The notes: generated by a model from the letters alone, not told the origin. 64,000 nt of DNA from Rhodobacteraceae bacterium QY30 (GCA_002356635.1 CP023454.1:2278501-2342500); one strand, 5' to 3'; positions 25,409 through 34,609 are shown, numbered from the stretch's first letter. A program made the numbers and translations.

Positions 25409-26218
25409 ATGTGGCTTCCGTCCTACGCGACCCCCTCCGAACGCCTGAGCCGGACCCTTGTCGTCGCTTTTGCCGTCGCGGTGCTGCTGTTCCTGATCGC
25501 GCCGCTGTTCATCATCGTGCCGCTGTCCTTCTCGAAGGATCCGTTCTTCACCCTGCCCGTCCGGGAATATTCCCTGCGCTGGTATGAAGACCTGTTCGGC
25601 AATCCGCGCTGGTTCGAGGCGATGATGAACAGCGCCATCGCGGCCGTCCTGACCACGATTCTGGCCACCACGCTGGGAACGCTGGCCGCGCTGGGCATCG
25701 CGCGGCCCGATTTCCCCTATCGGCGGGTTATCATGGCGCTGCTGATCTCGCCCATGATCGTGCCGATCGTGATCGTGGCGGTGGGCAGCTACCTGTTCTT
25801 CGGCGAATTCGGCCTGACGAACACCCGCGCGGGGCTGGTGCTGGCCCATACCGCGCTGGCCACGCCCTTCGTGGTGATCACGGTGACGGCGACCCTGTCC
25901 ACCTATGACACCAACCTGACGCGGGCGGCGCACAGTCTGGGCGCCTCGGGGCTGTCGGCCTTCTTCCGCGTGACGTTGCCCAATATCCTGCCGGGGATGA
26001 TCTCGGGCGCAATCTTCGCCTTCGCCACATCGTTCGATGAGGTGGTGGTGGCCCTGTTCCTGACCGCGGCGGAACAGCGGACCCTGCCGGTGCAGATGTT
26101 TTCCGGCATCCGTGACCAGATCAACCCGACGATCATGGCCGCCGCGACCCTGCTGCTGGCGCTGTCGATCCTGCTGTTCGCCGCCCTGGCACTGCTGACA
26201 CGGAAGCGGGCGCGGTAG
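25409..26218 (+). CDS. ABC transporter permease, PotC type
   Basis: 269 residues with six membrane helices and the EAA-type loop (TRAAHSLGASGLSAFFRVTLPNILPG). It follows the PotB-type permease by 6 bases and ends the transporter unit. The 185 bases after it, up to the tail of the convergent FadB/FadJ-like gene, hold no feature I can support. Confidence 0.93.
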   Translation: MWLPSYATPSERLSRTLVVAFAVAVLLFLIAPLFIIVPLSFSKDPFFTLPVREYSLRWYEDLFGNPRWFEAMMNSAIAAVLTTILATTLGTLAALGIARPDFPYRRVIMALLISPMIVPIVIVAVGSYLFFGEFGLTNTRAGLVLAHTALATPFVVITVTATLSTYDTNLTRAAHSLGASGLSAFFRVTLPNILPGMISGAIFAFATSFDEVVVALFLTAAEQRTLPVQMFSGIRDQINPTIMAAATLLLALSILLFAALALLTRKRAR

Positions 26219-26403
26219 GACCGGTCAGCGGGAATTCATCCAGCGACGGCCGCCGGCGCAATCCAGCGGCCGTTCGTTGTGCCAAGGGCAGCAAGCGGAT
26301 TGCGCCCGGGAAATCCGTTGTCTTTTCGGAAAGGACTGTCCCGCCGCGCGGGCAGAAGTGCTCGGGATGGTGGACGGCAGGCTATTCTGCCGTTTCGATC
26401 CTC

Positions 26404-28335
26404 TCAGGCGGCGAACATCGGCCCGCCGCGCCAGCGGGGGAAGCCGTAGCCGTGGACTTCGACCAGGTCAATGTCCGAAGCGCGCTGCGCGATGCCTTCG
26501 TCCAGGATCTTCCGGCCCTCATCCGCCATCGCACCCACCATCCGCGCCGAGATCGCGGCGCTGTCCAGCGCGGCACCGGGCTGGATGTGGGCGGCCAGCA
26601 ACGCCGCCACCGCGTCCGACGGTTTCGGGCTGCGATCCCCCGGCAGATAGTCATACCAGCCGCCGCCGGTCTTCTGGCCCTTGCGGCCTGCGCGCACAAG
26701 GATGTCGCCCAGCGTTTCGTGCACCGCCTGCCCCGCCGCGCGTGCGCCTTCGCGTTGCAGGTAAGCGATGTCGAGCCCGCCCAGATCCTGCGCCTCGAAC
26801 GGGCCCATGGCGAAGCCGTAGTCGCGCATCGCCTTGTCCACCGCCGCAATCGCTGTGCCCTGACGGACGATCGCCTCGGCTTCGGCGCGGTAGCGTTTCA
26901 GGATCCGGTTGCCGATGAACCCTTCGCAGATACCGGCCTGAACCGGGATCTTGCCCAGCATCCGCCCCAGCGCAAAACCGGTGGCCAGCGTTTCCGGCGC
27001 GGTGTCCGGCGTCGGCACGATTTCCAGCAGTTTCATCACATTGGCCGGGCTGAAGAAGTGCAGGCCGATGAAGCGGGCCGGATTGCGCAGCCCTTCCGCG
27101 ATGGCGCGCGGATCCAGGTAGGAGGTGTTGGTGGCCAGCACCGCATCCGGGCGGCAGACGCGGCCCAGCTGTTCAAAGACCGCACGCTTGACGCCGATTT
27201 CCTCAAAGACCGCCTCGATCACCAGATCGACGTCGGCCAGGGCGGAATAATCGCTTCCCGCGGTCACGCCAGACATCCGCGCTTCGACCTGCGCTTCGGT
27301 CAGCTTGCCGCGCTTCACGGCGCCCGCGTAGATGCCGCGCAGGTTGGCCAGGCCCCGTTCAACCGCTTCGGCATCGCGTTCGATCAGCGTCACCGGCAGG
27401 CCTGCATCGCGAAGCGCGGCGGCGATGCCTGCCCCCATCGTGCCGCCGCCGATCACAGCGGCGGTGCGCAGCGGCAGCGGTGCCACGTCGGCCAGATGGC
27501 CTGGGCGCGGTGCAGCGCGTTCGGCGAAGAAGATGTGGCGCAGCGCAGCGGCCTGATCCGATCCGCGCAGGTCCAGGAAGGTGGCGCGTTCAAAAGCCAT
27601 CGCTTCCGCGAAAGGAACTTCGGTCGCGCGGCGGATCGAGGCAAGCGCCCGCAGCGGGGCGACCTCGCCCTTGGCGCGGCGGGCGATGGCAGTTTCCTGA
27701 GCCTCCCAGAATCCGGGCTCGGGCGCGGCGATGGGCCTGGCCGAGGTCGCGGGCGGCAGCGGCTTTTCCAGCGCGGTGCGGGCAAAGGCGATGGCTTCGG
27801 CGCGCAGATCGCCGCTGACGACTGCATCCACAAGACCCATCTGGGCCGCGCGGGGCGCCTTTACCGGACGGCCCGTCGTCACCAGTTCAACCGCCGCTTC
27901 CACCCCCGCAAGGCGCGGGGTGCGAACGGTTCCCGAAGCGCCGGGAACGATGCCCAGCGTGACCTCGGGCAAACCGACCGAGGCGCTATCGAGTGCGACG
28001 CGGAAGCGACACCCCATCGCCACTTCGAACCCGCCGCCAAGGGCAGAACCGTGGATCGCGGCAATCCAGGGTTTCGTCGCGGTTTCGATCCGGCCCACCA
28101 GGTCGGGCAGGTGCGGCTCCATCGGCGGCTTGCCGAATTCGCTGACATCCGCGCCTGCGATGAAGGTGCGGCCGGCGCAGATCAGAACCACCGCGCGGAT
28201 GCCCTGTTCGACATCCAGCGCCTCGGCTGCGTCCCAAAGACCCTGGCGAAGCGCCTGGCTCAGCGCGTTGACCGGCGGATTGTTCACGGTGACGACAGCG
28301 ATATCGCCGTCGCGGTCGATGGTGACAATGCTCAT
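26404..28335 (-). CDS. bifunctional enoyl-CoA hydratase/3-hydroxyacyl-CoA dehydrogenase, FadB/FadJ-like (PaaF+PaaH role)
   Basis: 643 residues. The N-terminal crotonase domain (1-190) keeps both general acid/base glutamates (GGGFEVAMGC and LPEVTLGIVPGASG). The NAD-binding 3-hydroxyacyl-CoA dehydrogenase domain begins near residue 290 (VIGGGTMGAGIAAAL) and carries the catalytic HFFSPA histidine; the C-terminal dehydrogenase domains follow. The chain ends at GGPMFAA, where family members usually continue for about 40-60 more residues; I found no continuation in other frames. Last gene of the paaN-liv unit and one base from livF. As the window has no separate paaF or paaH, this enzyme probably does hydration and oxidation of 2,3-dehydroadipyl-CoA. 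Confidence 0.9.
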   Translation of the reverse strand: MSIVTIDRDGDIAVVTVNNPPVNALSQALRQGLWDAAEALDVEQGIRAVVLICAGRTFIAGADVSEFGKPPMEPHLPDLVGRIETATKPWIAAIHGSALGGGFEVAMGCRFRVALDSASVGLPEVTLGIVPGASGTVRTPRLAGVEAAVELVTTGRPVKAPRAAQMGLVDAVVSGDLRAEAIAFARTALEKPLPPATSARPIAAPEPGFWEAQETAIARRAKGEVAPLRALASIRRATEVPFAEAMAFERATFLDLRGSDQAAALRHIFFAERAAPRPGHLADVAPLPLRTAAVIGGGTMGAGIAAALRDAGLPVTLIERDAEAVERGLANLRGIYAGAVKRGKLTEAQVEARMSGVTAGSDYSALADVDLVIEAVFEEIGVKRAVFEQLGRVCRPDAVLATNTSYLDPRAIAEGLRNPARFIGLHFFSPANVMKLLEIVPTPDTAPETLATGFALGRMLGKIPVQAGICEGFIGNRILKRYRAEAEAIVRQGTAIAAVDKAMRDYGFAMGPFEAQDLGGLDIAYLQREGARAAGQAVHETLGDILVRAGRKGQKTGGGWYDYLPGDRSPKPSDAVAALLAAHIQPGAALDSAAISARMVGAMADEGRKILDEGIAQRASDIDLVEVHGYGFPRWRGGPMFAA

Positions 28336-28336
28336 G

Positions 28337-29038
28337 TCAGATCCCCAGATAGGCTTCGCGGATGCGCGGGTCGGCGATCAGGTCTTCCGCCGGTCCGTCC
28401 ATGGTGATGCGCCCGGTTTCCATGACATAGCCCCGGTCGGCGATCTTCAGCGCGCCATAAGCGTTCTGTTCGACCAGCAGCACCGTGACGTTCAGTGCCT
28501 TCAGCCCCTTCACCACGTCGAAGATCTGGCTGACGATGATCGGCGCAAGACCCATGGAGGGTTCATCCAGCAGCAGACAGGACGGCCGCCCCATCAACGC
28601 CCGCGCCATGGCAAGCATCTGTTGCTGTCCACCTGACAGGCCACCTGCCGACAGGTTGCGCTTTTCCTTCAGCACCGGGAACATCTGGAAGGCGTCTTCC
28701 ATGTCCTTCTCCACCCGGTCGTCCGCGAAAAGATAAGCGCCAAGGCGCAGGTTTTCCTCGACCGTCAGGTTGGTGAAGATCTGCCGTCCCTCGGGCGATT
28801 GCGCGAGGCCCCGCCCCAAGCGGTGCCAGGAGCGGACCTTCGACATGGATTCGCCGCGGAAGGAAATGTCGCCACCCGCAACGGGATGGACGCCCGACAG
28901 GCAGCGCAGAAGCGTCGTCTTGCCCGCGCCATTGGCGCCGATGACGGTGACGATTTCGCCGGAATCGACGTTCAGGTCGATGCCGTGCAGCACCTCGATC
29001 CGCCCGTAGCGGGCGCGAAGTCCTTCAACCAGCAGCAT
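28337..29038 (-). CDS. livF: LivF-type branched-chain amino acid ABC transporter ATPase
   Basis: 233 residues from ATG 29038 (MLLVEGLRARYGR); the frame is open farther upstream but enters livG. Walker A GANGAGKTT, signature LSGGQQQMLAMARAL, Walker B LLLDEPSMGLAP. The start lies 14 bases inside livG, indicating coupling. One of five genes of a Liv-type importer between phenylacetate genes; the substrate may be phenylacetate or a related aromatic acid rather than an amino acid. Confidence 0.93.
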   Translation of the reverse strand: MLLVEGLRARYGRIEVLHGIDLNVDSGEIVTVIGANGAGKTTLLRCLSGVHPVAGGDISFRGESMSKVRSWHRLGRGLAQSPEGRQIFTNLTVEENLRLGAYLFADDRVEKDMEDAFQMFPVLKEKRNLSAGGLSGGQQQMLAMARALMGRPSCLLLDEPSMGLAPIIVSQIFDVVKGLKALNVTVLLVEQNAYGALKIADRGYVMETGRITMDGPAEDLIADPRIREAYLGI

Positions 29039-29795
29039 GTTCGGCCCCCAGATAGGCAGCGATGACGGCGGGATCGCGGCTGACCGTGGCCGGGTCGCCC
29101 TCGGCGATCTTCTCGCCATGATCCAGCACGACGATGTGGTTCGAAATCCGCATCACCATCTTCATGTCATGTTCGACCAGCAGGATCGCCACGCCCGAGG
29201 CGGCGATTTCCGCGATCAGGTGGTCGATCTCCTCGGTTTCCACGGCGTTGCAGCCCGCGGCGGGTTCATCCAGCAGCAGCACCTTCGGCTTCAGCGCCAT
29301 GGCGCGCGCGATCTCAAGCCGTTTGAGCGATCCGTAGGACAGGCTGCCCGCCTCGCGTTCGGCGGCGCGTTCCAGTCCCACGCGTTTCAGCAGCGCGCGG
29401 GCGCCTTCTTCGGCGGCCCTCGCCCGGCGGCGCGAGGACGGCAGGTTCAGCAGATCGGCCAGAACTGGACCGCTTTCCTGCAGGTGATAGCCCGCCAACG
29501 TGTTTTCCAGCACCGACATAGTCTGGAATATCTGGAGGTTCTGGAAGGTGCGCGACATGCCGCGCCGCGCCAGAAGATGCGGCGACATGGCCGTCACATC
29601 CTCGCCATTCAGCACAACCTTGCCCGATCCCGGCTGGTAGACGCCCGAGATCATGTTGAAAAGCGTGGTCTTGCCCGCCCCGTTCGGCCCGATGACCGAG
29701 ACGATTTCGCCGGGGCTGACGCGGAACGAGACGTTCTTCACGGCGGCGATCCCGCCGAAGGATATCCCCAGGCCTTCGATCGACAGAAGCGTCAT
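29025..29795 (-). CDS. livG: LivG-type ABC transporter ATPase
   Basis: 256 residues. Walker A GPNGAGKTT, signature SYGSLKRLEIARAM (the LivG variant of the ABC signature), Walker B LLLDEPAAGCN, switch H in LVEHDMKMVM and the C-terminal LivG tail YLGAE. The start overlaps the livM stop by four bases (ATGA). Confidence 0.94.
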   Translation of the reverse strand: MTLLSIEGLGISFGGIAAVKNVSFRVSPGEIVSVIGPNGAGKTTLFNMISGVYQPGSGKVVLNGEDVTAMSPHLLARRGMSRTFQNLQIFQTMSVLENTLAGYHLQESGPVLADLLNLPSSRRRARAAEEGARALLKRVGLERAAEREAGSLSYGSLKRLEIARAMALKPKVLLLDEPAAGCNAVETEEIDHLIAEIAASGVAILLVEHDMKMVMRISNHIVVLDHGEKIAEGDPATVSRDPAVIAAYLGAEHAAG

Positions 29796-30748
29796 GCCTC
29801 ATTCCCCCGGAACTTGCGCAGGAACGACGGAACGACACCCTCGCGCAGGAAGATCATCACCAGGACCATGATCAGGCCCAGGACCAGCTGTTCATATTCG
29901 GCAAAGACCGTCAGCACCTGCGGCAGAAGCGTCAGCACCGCGGCACCGAAGATCGCGCCGATCACCGAACTGACTCCGCCCAGCACGGCCATCGTCACCA
30001 TCTCGACCGAGTGCATGAAGCCCGCGACATCGGGGGTGATGAACTTGTTCTGCAGCGCCAGGAGAGACCCCGCCACCGAGGCGTACACCGCCGAGATGAC
30101 GAAGGCCTGAAGCTTCAGCCGCGGCACGTCGATGCCCACCGTACGGGCCGCGATTTCAGAGCCGTGGAGTGCGCGCAGGGCGCGGCCGGTCGGGCTGTTG
30201 AAGATGTTCAGCGCGAACCATGCGCCCAGCATCAGACTGAAGCCGCAGAAGAAGTACCAGAACTGGCCATTCGACAGGTCAAGACCGGCGTCCTTCAGCA
30301 GGCCGCGCAGGCCCAGGTCCGCAACGTCGATGCCGTCGGGGCCGCGGGTCAGATCGCGTTCGTTGTTCAGGACCATCGAGACGAGGATCCCGAAGCCCAG
30401 CGACGCGACACCCAGGTAATATCCCTTCAGCCGCAGGATCGGGCGGCCGACCAGCCAGGCAAGGACGGCCGAGATGACCGCCCCCAGAAGCACGGCCAGC
30501 GCCGGATGCAGGCCCAGATGCTCGGGGGCGAGGGCGCAGGCATAGGCGCCGATCCCGGCGAATCCGGCGTGACCGAGGCTGATCTGCCCGGCCCAGCCCG
30601 TCAGGATGACCATGCCCGTCACCGCCAGACCGTTCACGAAGATCAGTGCGCCGACGCGGTAGTAGAAACTTGACGGGAAGAAGAGCGGCGCAACGACCAC
30701 GAAGGCAAGAAGCGTCAGCAGCGTTGCCGATTTCACAGAAAGTCGCAT
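29792..30748 (-). CDS. livM: LivM-type ABC transporter permease
   Basis: 318 residues with about 8-9 membrane helices and the LivM hallmarks GHAGFAGIGAYA and the conserved loop RALHGSEIAARTVGIDVPRLKLQAFVIS. Separated from livH by a single base. Forms the membrane channel with LivH. Confidence 0.94.
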   Translation of the reverse strand: MRLSVKSATLLTLLAFVVVAPLFFPSSFYYRVGALIFVNGLAVTGMVILTGWAGQISLGHAGFAGIGAYACALAPEHLGLHPALAVLLGAVISAVLAWLVGRPILRLKGYYLGVASLGFGILVSMVLNNERDLTRGPDGIDVADLGLRGLLKDAGLDLSNGQFWYFFCGFSLMLGAWFALNIFNSPTGRALRALHGSEIAARTVGIDVPRLKLQAFVISAVYASVAGSLLALQNKFITPDVAGFMHSVEMVTMAVLGGVSSVIGAIFGAAVLTLLPQVLTVFAEYEQLVLGLIMVLVMIFLREGVVPSFLRKFRGNEA

Positions 30749-30749
30749 G

Positions 30750-31622
30750 TCACACCCGATCCGTGGATTTGCGGCCGAAAAGGCCCTGCGGCATGAAGAA
30801 CAGCACGGCGAGGATCACGATGAAGGCCGCCGCGTCCTTGTATTGCGACGACAGGTAGCCCGCGGTCAGCCCCTCCAGCAGGCCCAGGACCAGGCCGCCG
30901 ACCAACGCGCCCTTCGGGTTGCCCATTCCGCCCAGCATCGCCGCGGCAAAGCCCTTGAGCGCCAGCGCAAGGCCGACGTCATACGAAACCATCGTGATCG
31001 GCGTGACCAGAACCCCGGCCAGCGCCCCGATCCCGGCGGAAAGGGCGAAAGACAGCGTCATCACGAAGGTCGTGTTGATGCCGACAAGCTGTGCCGCCAG
31101 ACGGTTGTTCGACGTGGCAAGCACCGCGCGCCCCAGCAGCGTGCGTGTGAAGAACAGCCAGAGGCCGATGAACACCGCCACCGCCCCCAAAATCACCCAC
31201 AGGCTTTGCGGCAGGATCGTCGCGCCCAGGATGTGAATGGGATCGTCGCCTGAGAAAGCCGGATAGGTGTGGATCTGCTTGTCGAAAATCAGTTGCGCGG
31301 CGCCACGGATCAGGATCGAGACGCCGATCGTGATGATGACCAGCGACACGACCGGCGCACCGCGCGCGGGCTCGATCGTCAGCTTGTTCATGGCCACGCC
31401 GATGGCCGCCGTCGCAAGGATCGCGATCACGGCGGCCAGAGGCAGCGGCGCGCCTGCGGCATGAAGGAAAAAGGTGATCATGCCGCCCAGCATGACGAAT
31501 TCGCCCTGGGCAAAGTTCACCACGTCCGACGCATTGTAAATGATGGTGAAGCCAAGGGCGACAAGCGCATAAACCGCGCCAACCGTCACCCCCGAAAGAA
31601 GGAATTGGAGAAGTTCCGACAT
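30750..31622 (-). CDS. livH: LivH-type ABC transporter permease
   Basis: 290 residues from ATG 31622 (MSELLQFLLSG); an in-frame extension to 31664 looks non-coding. About 8 membrane helices; NASDVVNFAQGEFVMLGGM and LLGRAVLATSNNRLAAQLVGIN are diagnostic of LivH. It is preceded by an 86-base gap with a strong hairpin that separates it from the binding-protein gene. Confidence 0.94.
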   Translation of the reverse strand: MSELLQFLLSGVTVGAVYALVALGFTIIYNASDVVNFAQGEFVMLGGMITFFLHAAGAPLPLAAVIAILATAAIGVAMNKLTIEPARGAPVVSLVIITIGVSILIRGAAQLIFDKQIHTYPAFSGDDPIHILGATILPQSLWVILGAVAVFIGLWLFFTRTLLGRAVLATSNNRLAAQLVGINTTFVMTLSFALSAGIGALAGVLVTPITMVSYDVGLALALKGFAAAMLGGMGNPKGALVGGLVLGLLEGLTAGYLSSQYKDAAAFIVILAVLFFMPQGLFGRKSTDRV

Positions 31623-31668
31623 CGTCGCTCTCTGGCTGAATGCTGGGTTGCGGCCCGCGGCCAAGGGG

Positions 31669-31698
31669 GATCACCCCCGCGCTTCGGCGGGGGTGATC
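31669..31698 (-). terminator. 12-bp hairpin between livK and livH
   Basis: GATCACCCCCGC (31669-31680) pairs perfectly with GCGGGGGTGATC (31687-31698) around GCTTCG. It begins about ten bases after the livK stop. The sequence beyond it on the minus strand (CCCCTTGGCC) is not a good U-tract, so it probably acts as a partial terminator or a 3' stabiliser giving more binding protein than permease, as in many binding-protein operons. Confidence 0.65.
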
Positions 31699-31708
31699 TG
31701 CGTGCGGA

Positions 31709-32854
31709 TTATTCGACCAGCGTCCACTTGCCGCCCTTGATCTCGAGCATGCGGAAAGCCGACAGGTCGAGACCGAGGTGGTTTTCCGGTGTCATGGTGT
31801 AGACGCCCGTGGCGCCGGCCAGGCCCGAGGTCGCCTCGATGGCGTCGCGGATCGCCTTCGGCTCGGCCGAACCGGCGCGCTTGATCGCGTCGGTCATGAT
31901 CAGGAAGGCGTCATGCGCATAGCCGCCGAAGGTGCCGACCGGGGTTCCGGTCTTGGCTTCGAATTCGGTCTTGTAGGCGGTGACGACCGGTTTTTGCACG
32001 TCACCGTCGGCCAGGAGGTCCGGGATCAGCAGGGCGTTGCCGGGCAGGCGCACGCCTTCGGCCGCGTCCGCGCCCGCCAGTTCGATGAAGCCGTCCGAAG
32101 CGACACCGTGCGACTGGTAGAACGGCAGGTCGATGGCCAGCTGCTTGTAGTTGCGGGTGACGATCGACGGACCCTGACCGAAGCCCGGGTTCAGGATCGC
32201 CTGCACGCCTTCGGTGCCCTTGATCTTGGTCAGCTGCGCCGTCATGTCGGCGTCCTTCGGATCGTAAGTCTCATCCGCGACGATTTCGATGCCATAGTCG
32301 CCGACGACCTTCTTGCACTGCGCCTGCATCGACGCGCCGAAGCCGTCGGTGCCCGAGATCATGCCGATCTTGGTGATGCCGCGCTTCTTCATGTCCTCGA
32401 AGATCTTCTGGCAGGCCATGCGGTCGGTGTGCGGGGTCTTGAAGGTGTAGGGCTTCACCGGATCGATGATGTCGATGGCGCCCGCAAGCGAGATGAACGG
32501 AATTTCGGCATCTTCGGCCACATCCAGGATCGACATCGTGGTGCCGGTGGTGGTGCCGCCGATGATCGCCACCACTTCGTCATCCTCGACCAGACGGGTG
32601 GCGAAGGTGCGGGCCTTGTTGGGGTCGCCGCCGTCGTCGTAGGAGACCAGCTCGATCTTCTCGCCGTTCACGCCGCCCTTGGCGTTGATGTCCTCGACCA
32701 GCATTTCCAGCGTCTTGGCTTCCGGATCGCCCAGGAAGGCTGCCGGACCGGTGGCCGAGATCGACGCCCCGATCTTGATGTCCGCATGTGCCATCTGCGC
32801 AAGGCCCATGGAGGCCAGGGCCGCAAGGGCGGTGGTCGTCAGGTGTTTCTTCAT
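31709..32854 (-). CDS. livK: Liv-type periplasmic substrate-binding protein of the phenylacetate cluster
   Basis: 381 residues with signal peptide 1-24 (GLAQMAHAD) and the type-I periplasmic binding fold (IKIGASISATGPAAFLGDPEAKTLEM at the start of the mature chain, then GGTTTGTTMSILDVAE). GGGAGGAGA precedes the ATG. It opens the transporter part of the unit that starts with paaN. Binding proteins of this family in alphaproteobacterial aromatic clusters often carry aromatic acids; phenylacetate is the best candidate here by context. Confidence 0.92.
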   Translation of the reverse strand: MKKHLTTTALAALASMGLAQMAHADIKIGASISATGPAAFLGDPEAKTLEMLVEDINAKGGVNGEKIELVSYDDGGDPNKARTFATRLVEDDEVVAIIGGTTTGTTMSILDVAEDAEIPFISLAGAIDIIDPVKPYTFKTPHTDRMACQKIFEDMKKRGITKIGMISGTDGFGASMQAQCKKVVGDYGIEIVADETYDPKDADMTAQLTKIKGTEGVQAILNPGFGQGPSIVTRNYKQLAIDLPFYQSHGVASDGFIELAGADAAEGVRLPGNALLIPDLLADGDVQKPVVTAYKTEFEAKTGTPVGTFGGYAHDAFLIMTDAIKRAGSAEPKAIRDAIEATSGLAGATGVYTMTPENHLGLDLSAFRMLEIKGGKWTLVE

Positions 32855-32895
32855 GATCTCCTCCCAGAGATGCTGTTGGAACGGATTAAATCAAA

Positions 32896-34536
32896 TCATG
32901 CCGCAGAAAGGCGGCGGCTCATCACCCGGCGGAAGCGGGTGGCGACAAAGGCCGTGTCGGTCAGGCTGGCATTTCCCGCCGGGTTGGCTCCGGTGACGTG
33001 GAAGTCGCTGAAGGCCGCCGACTGGTTGACGTAGATGTTGCCGGTCAGGTTGATCGACAGGTTGACGCCCGCATCGGCGAAGGCCGCTTCGGCGCGGGCG
33101 GTCCGGAGGGGGTCGGTGTCGTAAAGGGCCGCGGTAATCGCGCCCTTCGATGCAGCAAGCCCGGCGGCCTGCCGGATGGCGCTATCGGCATCCGGCGTGG
33201 CGATAACAAAGGCCACGGGGCCGAAGCATTCGTCCGAGGCAACCGCATCCCCGGCCGTCACCGCCAGCAACAGCGGTCCTGGCTGGCCTTCGGCCGCGCC
33301 GGCGCGCAGCAGGCGGCCGTGGTGGCGCAGCCGCCCGACCCGCTCGGACGTGGCGGGATTGGCGATGGCGCCACAGATTCCGGCGGCGCGCGCCGGATCG
33401 GCCAGCAGGCCGTCAATGGCGGCGGCCAGCGCGGTGGCCACGTCATCGAAGCTCTTGTGGCCGAGGTTCGTCTCGATCCCGCCTTCTGGGATGTAGATGT
33501 TCTGCGGAGACGTGCACATCTGCCCGGAATAGAGCGACAGCGCGAAGGCCAGGTTGCCCAGCATTCCGTCGAAATCGGACGTCGCGGCGATGACCACGCT
33601 GTTCACGCCGGTTTCCTCGGTGAACAACTGCGCCTGGCGGGCGTTTTCGCGCAGCCAGCCCCCGAAGGTCGACGAACCGGTGTAGTCGATCAGCTTCACT
33701 TCCGGGCGCGTGGCCAGATCCTTGGTGATCTCGGCGCCCGGCTCGTCCACGGCCAAAAGCACCGCGTCGGCCGGCAGCCCGGCCTCGGCCAGCACTTCGC
33801 GCAGGACGCGCACGGTCAGCGCCAGCGGCAGAATCGCGCGCGGATGCGGCTTCACGATCACGGGATTGCCGGTGGCCAGGCTGGCGAAGATGCCAGGATA
33901 GGAATTCCAGGTCGGGAAGGTGTTGCAGCCGATGGTCAGCGCGATGCCGGCCGGCCGCAGCGTCCAGGTCTTTTCCATGACGATCGGCGCGGCCTTGCCT
34001 TGCGGCTTCTCCCACCGGGCCGAGCTGGCGAATCGCGTCATCTCGGTCCAGGCGGCGGCCGCGGCTTCAAGTCCGCGGTCCTGCGCGTGCGGACCGCCCG
34101 CCTGGAACGCCATCGCGAAGGCCTGCCCCGTGGTGTGCATGGTGGCATTGCCCAGAACGAAGCTTTGCCGGTTCAGCCGCACCAGCGCCTCAAGGCAGAC
34201 GCCAAGGCGCATCTCGGGGCTGGCGGCGGCCAGCGCGGGCGCGGCGGCCGTGGCGGCGGCGATCAGTTCATCGGGGGTCGCGGCGGGATAGCGGACCGCC
34301 AGCGCCGGACCATAGGGCGAGACCTCGGCCCCGGCCCGCGCGGCGCCCGGATGGCCGGGCAAGGCGAAGTCCTGGCCCAGAAGCGCCTGGTAGTCCGAAT
34401 CGCCTTCGGCCTTCGCGGTGTCGCCATAGATCTTTCCGCTGGGAACTTCGGGAAAGGGGGTCCAGAATTCGCGCGAGCGCAACGCCTGGACAGCCGCATC
34501 AAGCATCGGCCGGTGACGGTCGAAAAAGTCTGTCAT
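32896..34536 (-). CDS. paaN: PaaN, aldehyde dehydrogenase-family phenylacetate protein
   Basis: 546 residues from ATG 34536 (MTDFFDRHRP), preceded by GGGAGGGG; the frame extends upstream to 34635, but that segment overlaps the promoter and operator and is not coding. Aldehyde dehydrogenase fold with catalytic Glu (FTEETGVNS) and Cys (YSGQMCTSP). It belongs to the PaaN group of stand-alone dehydrogenases from phenylacetate clusters, which may oxidise the ring-opened semialdehyde. Here a full PaaZ with its own dehydrogenase domain is also present, so the two might overlap or PaaN might serve another aldehyde. First gene of the minus-strand unit, divergent from paaG. Confidence 0.88.
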   Translation of the reverse strand: MTDFFDRHRPMLDAAVQALRSREFWTPFPEVPSGKIYGDTAKAEGDSDYQALLGQDFALPGHPGAARAGAEVSPYGPALAVRYPAATPDELIAAATAAAPALAAASPEMRLGVCLEALVRLNRQSFVLGNATMHTTGQAFAMAFQAGGPHAQDRGLEAAAAAWTEMTRFASSARWEKPQGKAAPIVMEKTWTLRPAGIALTIGCNTFPTWNSYPGIFASLATGNPVIVKPHPRAILPLALTVRVLREVLAEAGLPADAVLLAVDEPGAEITKDLATRPEVKLIDYTGSSTFGGWLRENARQAQLFTEETGVNSVVIAATSDFDGMLGNLAFALSLYSGQMCTSPQNIYIPEGGIETNLGHKSFDDVATALAAAIDGLLADPARAAGICGAIANPATSERVGRLRHHGRLLRAGAAEGQPGPLLLAVTAGDAVASDECFGPVAFVIATPDADSAIRQAAGLAASKGAITAALYDTDPLRTARAEAAFADAGVNLSINLTGNIYVNQSAAFSDFHVTGANPAGNASLTDTAFVATRFRRVMSRRLSAA

Positions 34537-34580
34537 GATGTCCCCTCCCACCAGGCTCCCCGCCTGACCATGCTTTATCA

Positions 34581-34609
34581 TTGACCGACCAGTCGGTTTA
34601 TGCAACATA
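34581..34609 (+). promoter_or_regulatory. paaG promoter with embedded PaaR-type operator
   Basis: A -35-like TTGACC (34581-34586) and a -10-like AACATA (34604-34609) are 17 bases apart on the plus strand. The perfect palindrome ACCGAC-CA-GTCGGT (34584-34597) fills the spacer, so a bound repressor would block RNA polymerase. The site is also about 50 bases upstream of the divergent paaN start and could control both units. A near-identical palindrome is found at the pcaF operon promoter. Confidence 0.75.

Noticed and set aside
26219-26403. Possible frameshifted C-terminus of the FadB/FadJ-like gene
   Set aside because: I read the other minus-strand frames past the stop and saw no sequence resembling the missing family tail, so I do not call a frameshift.
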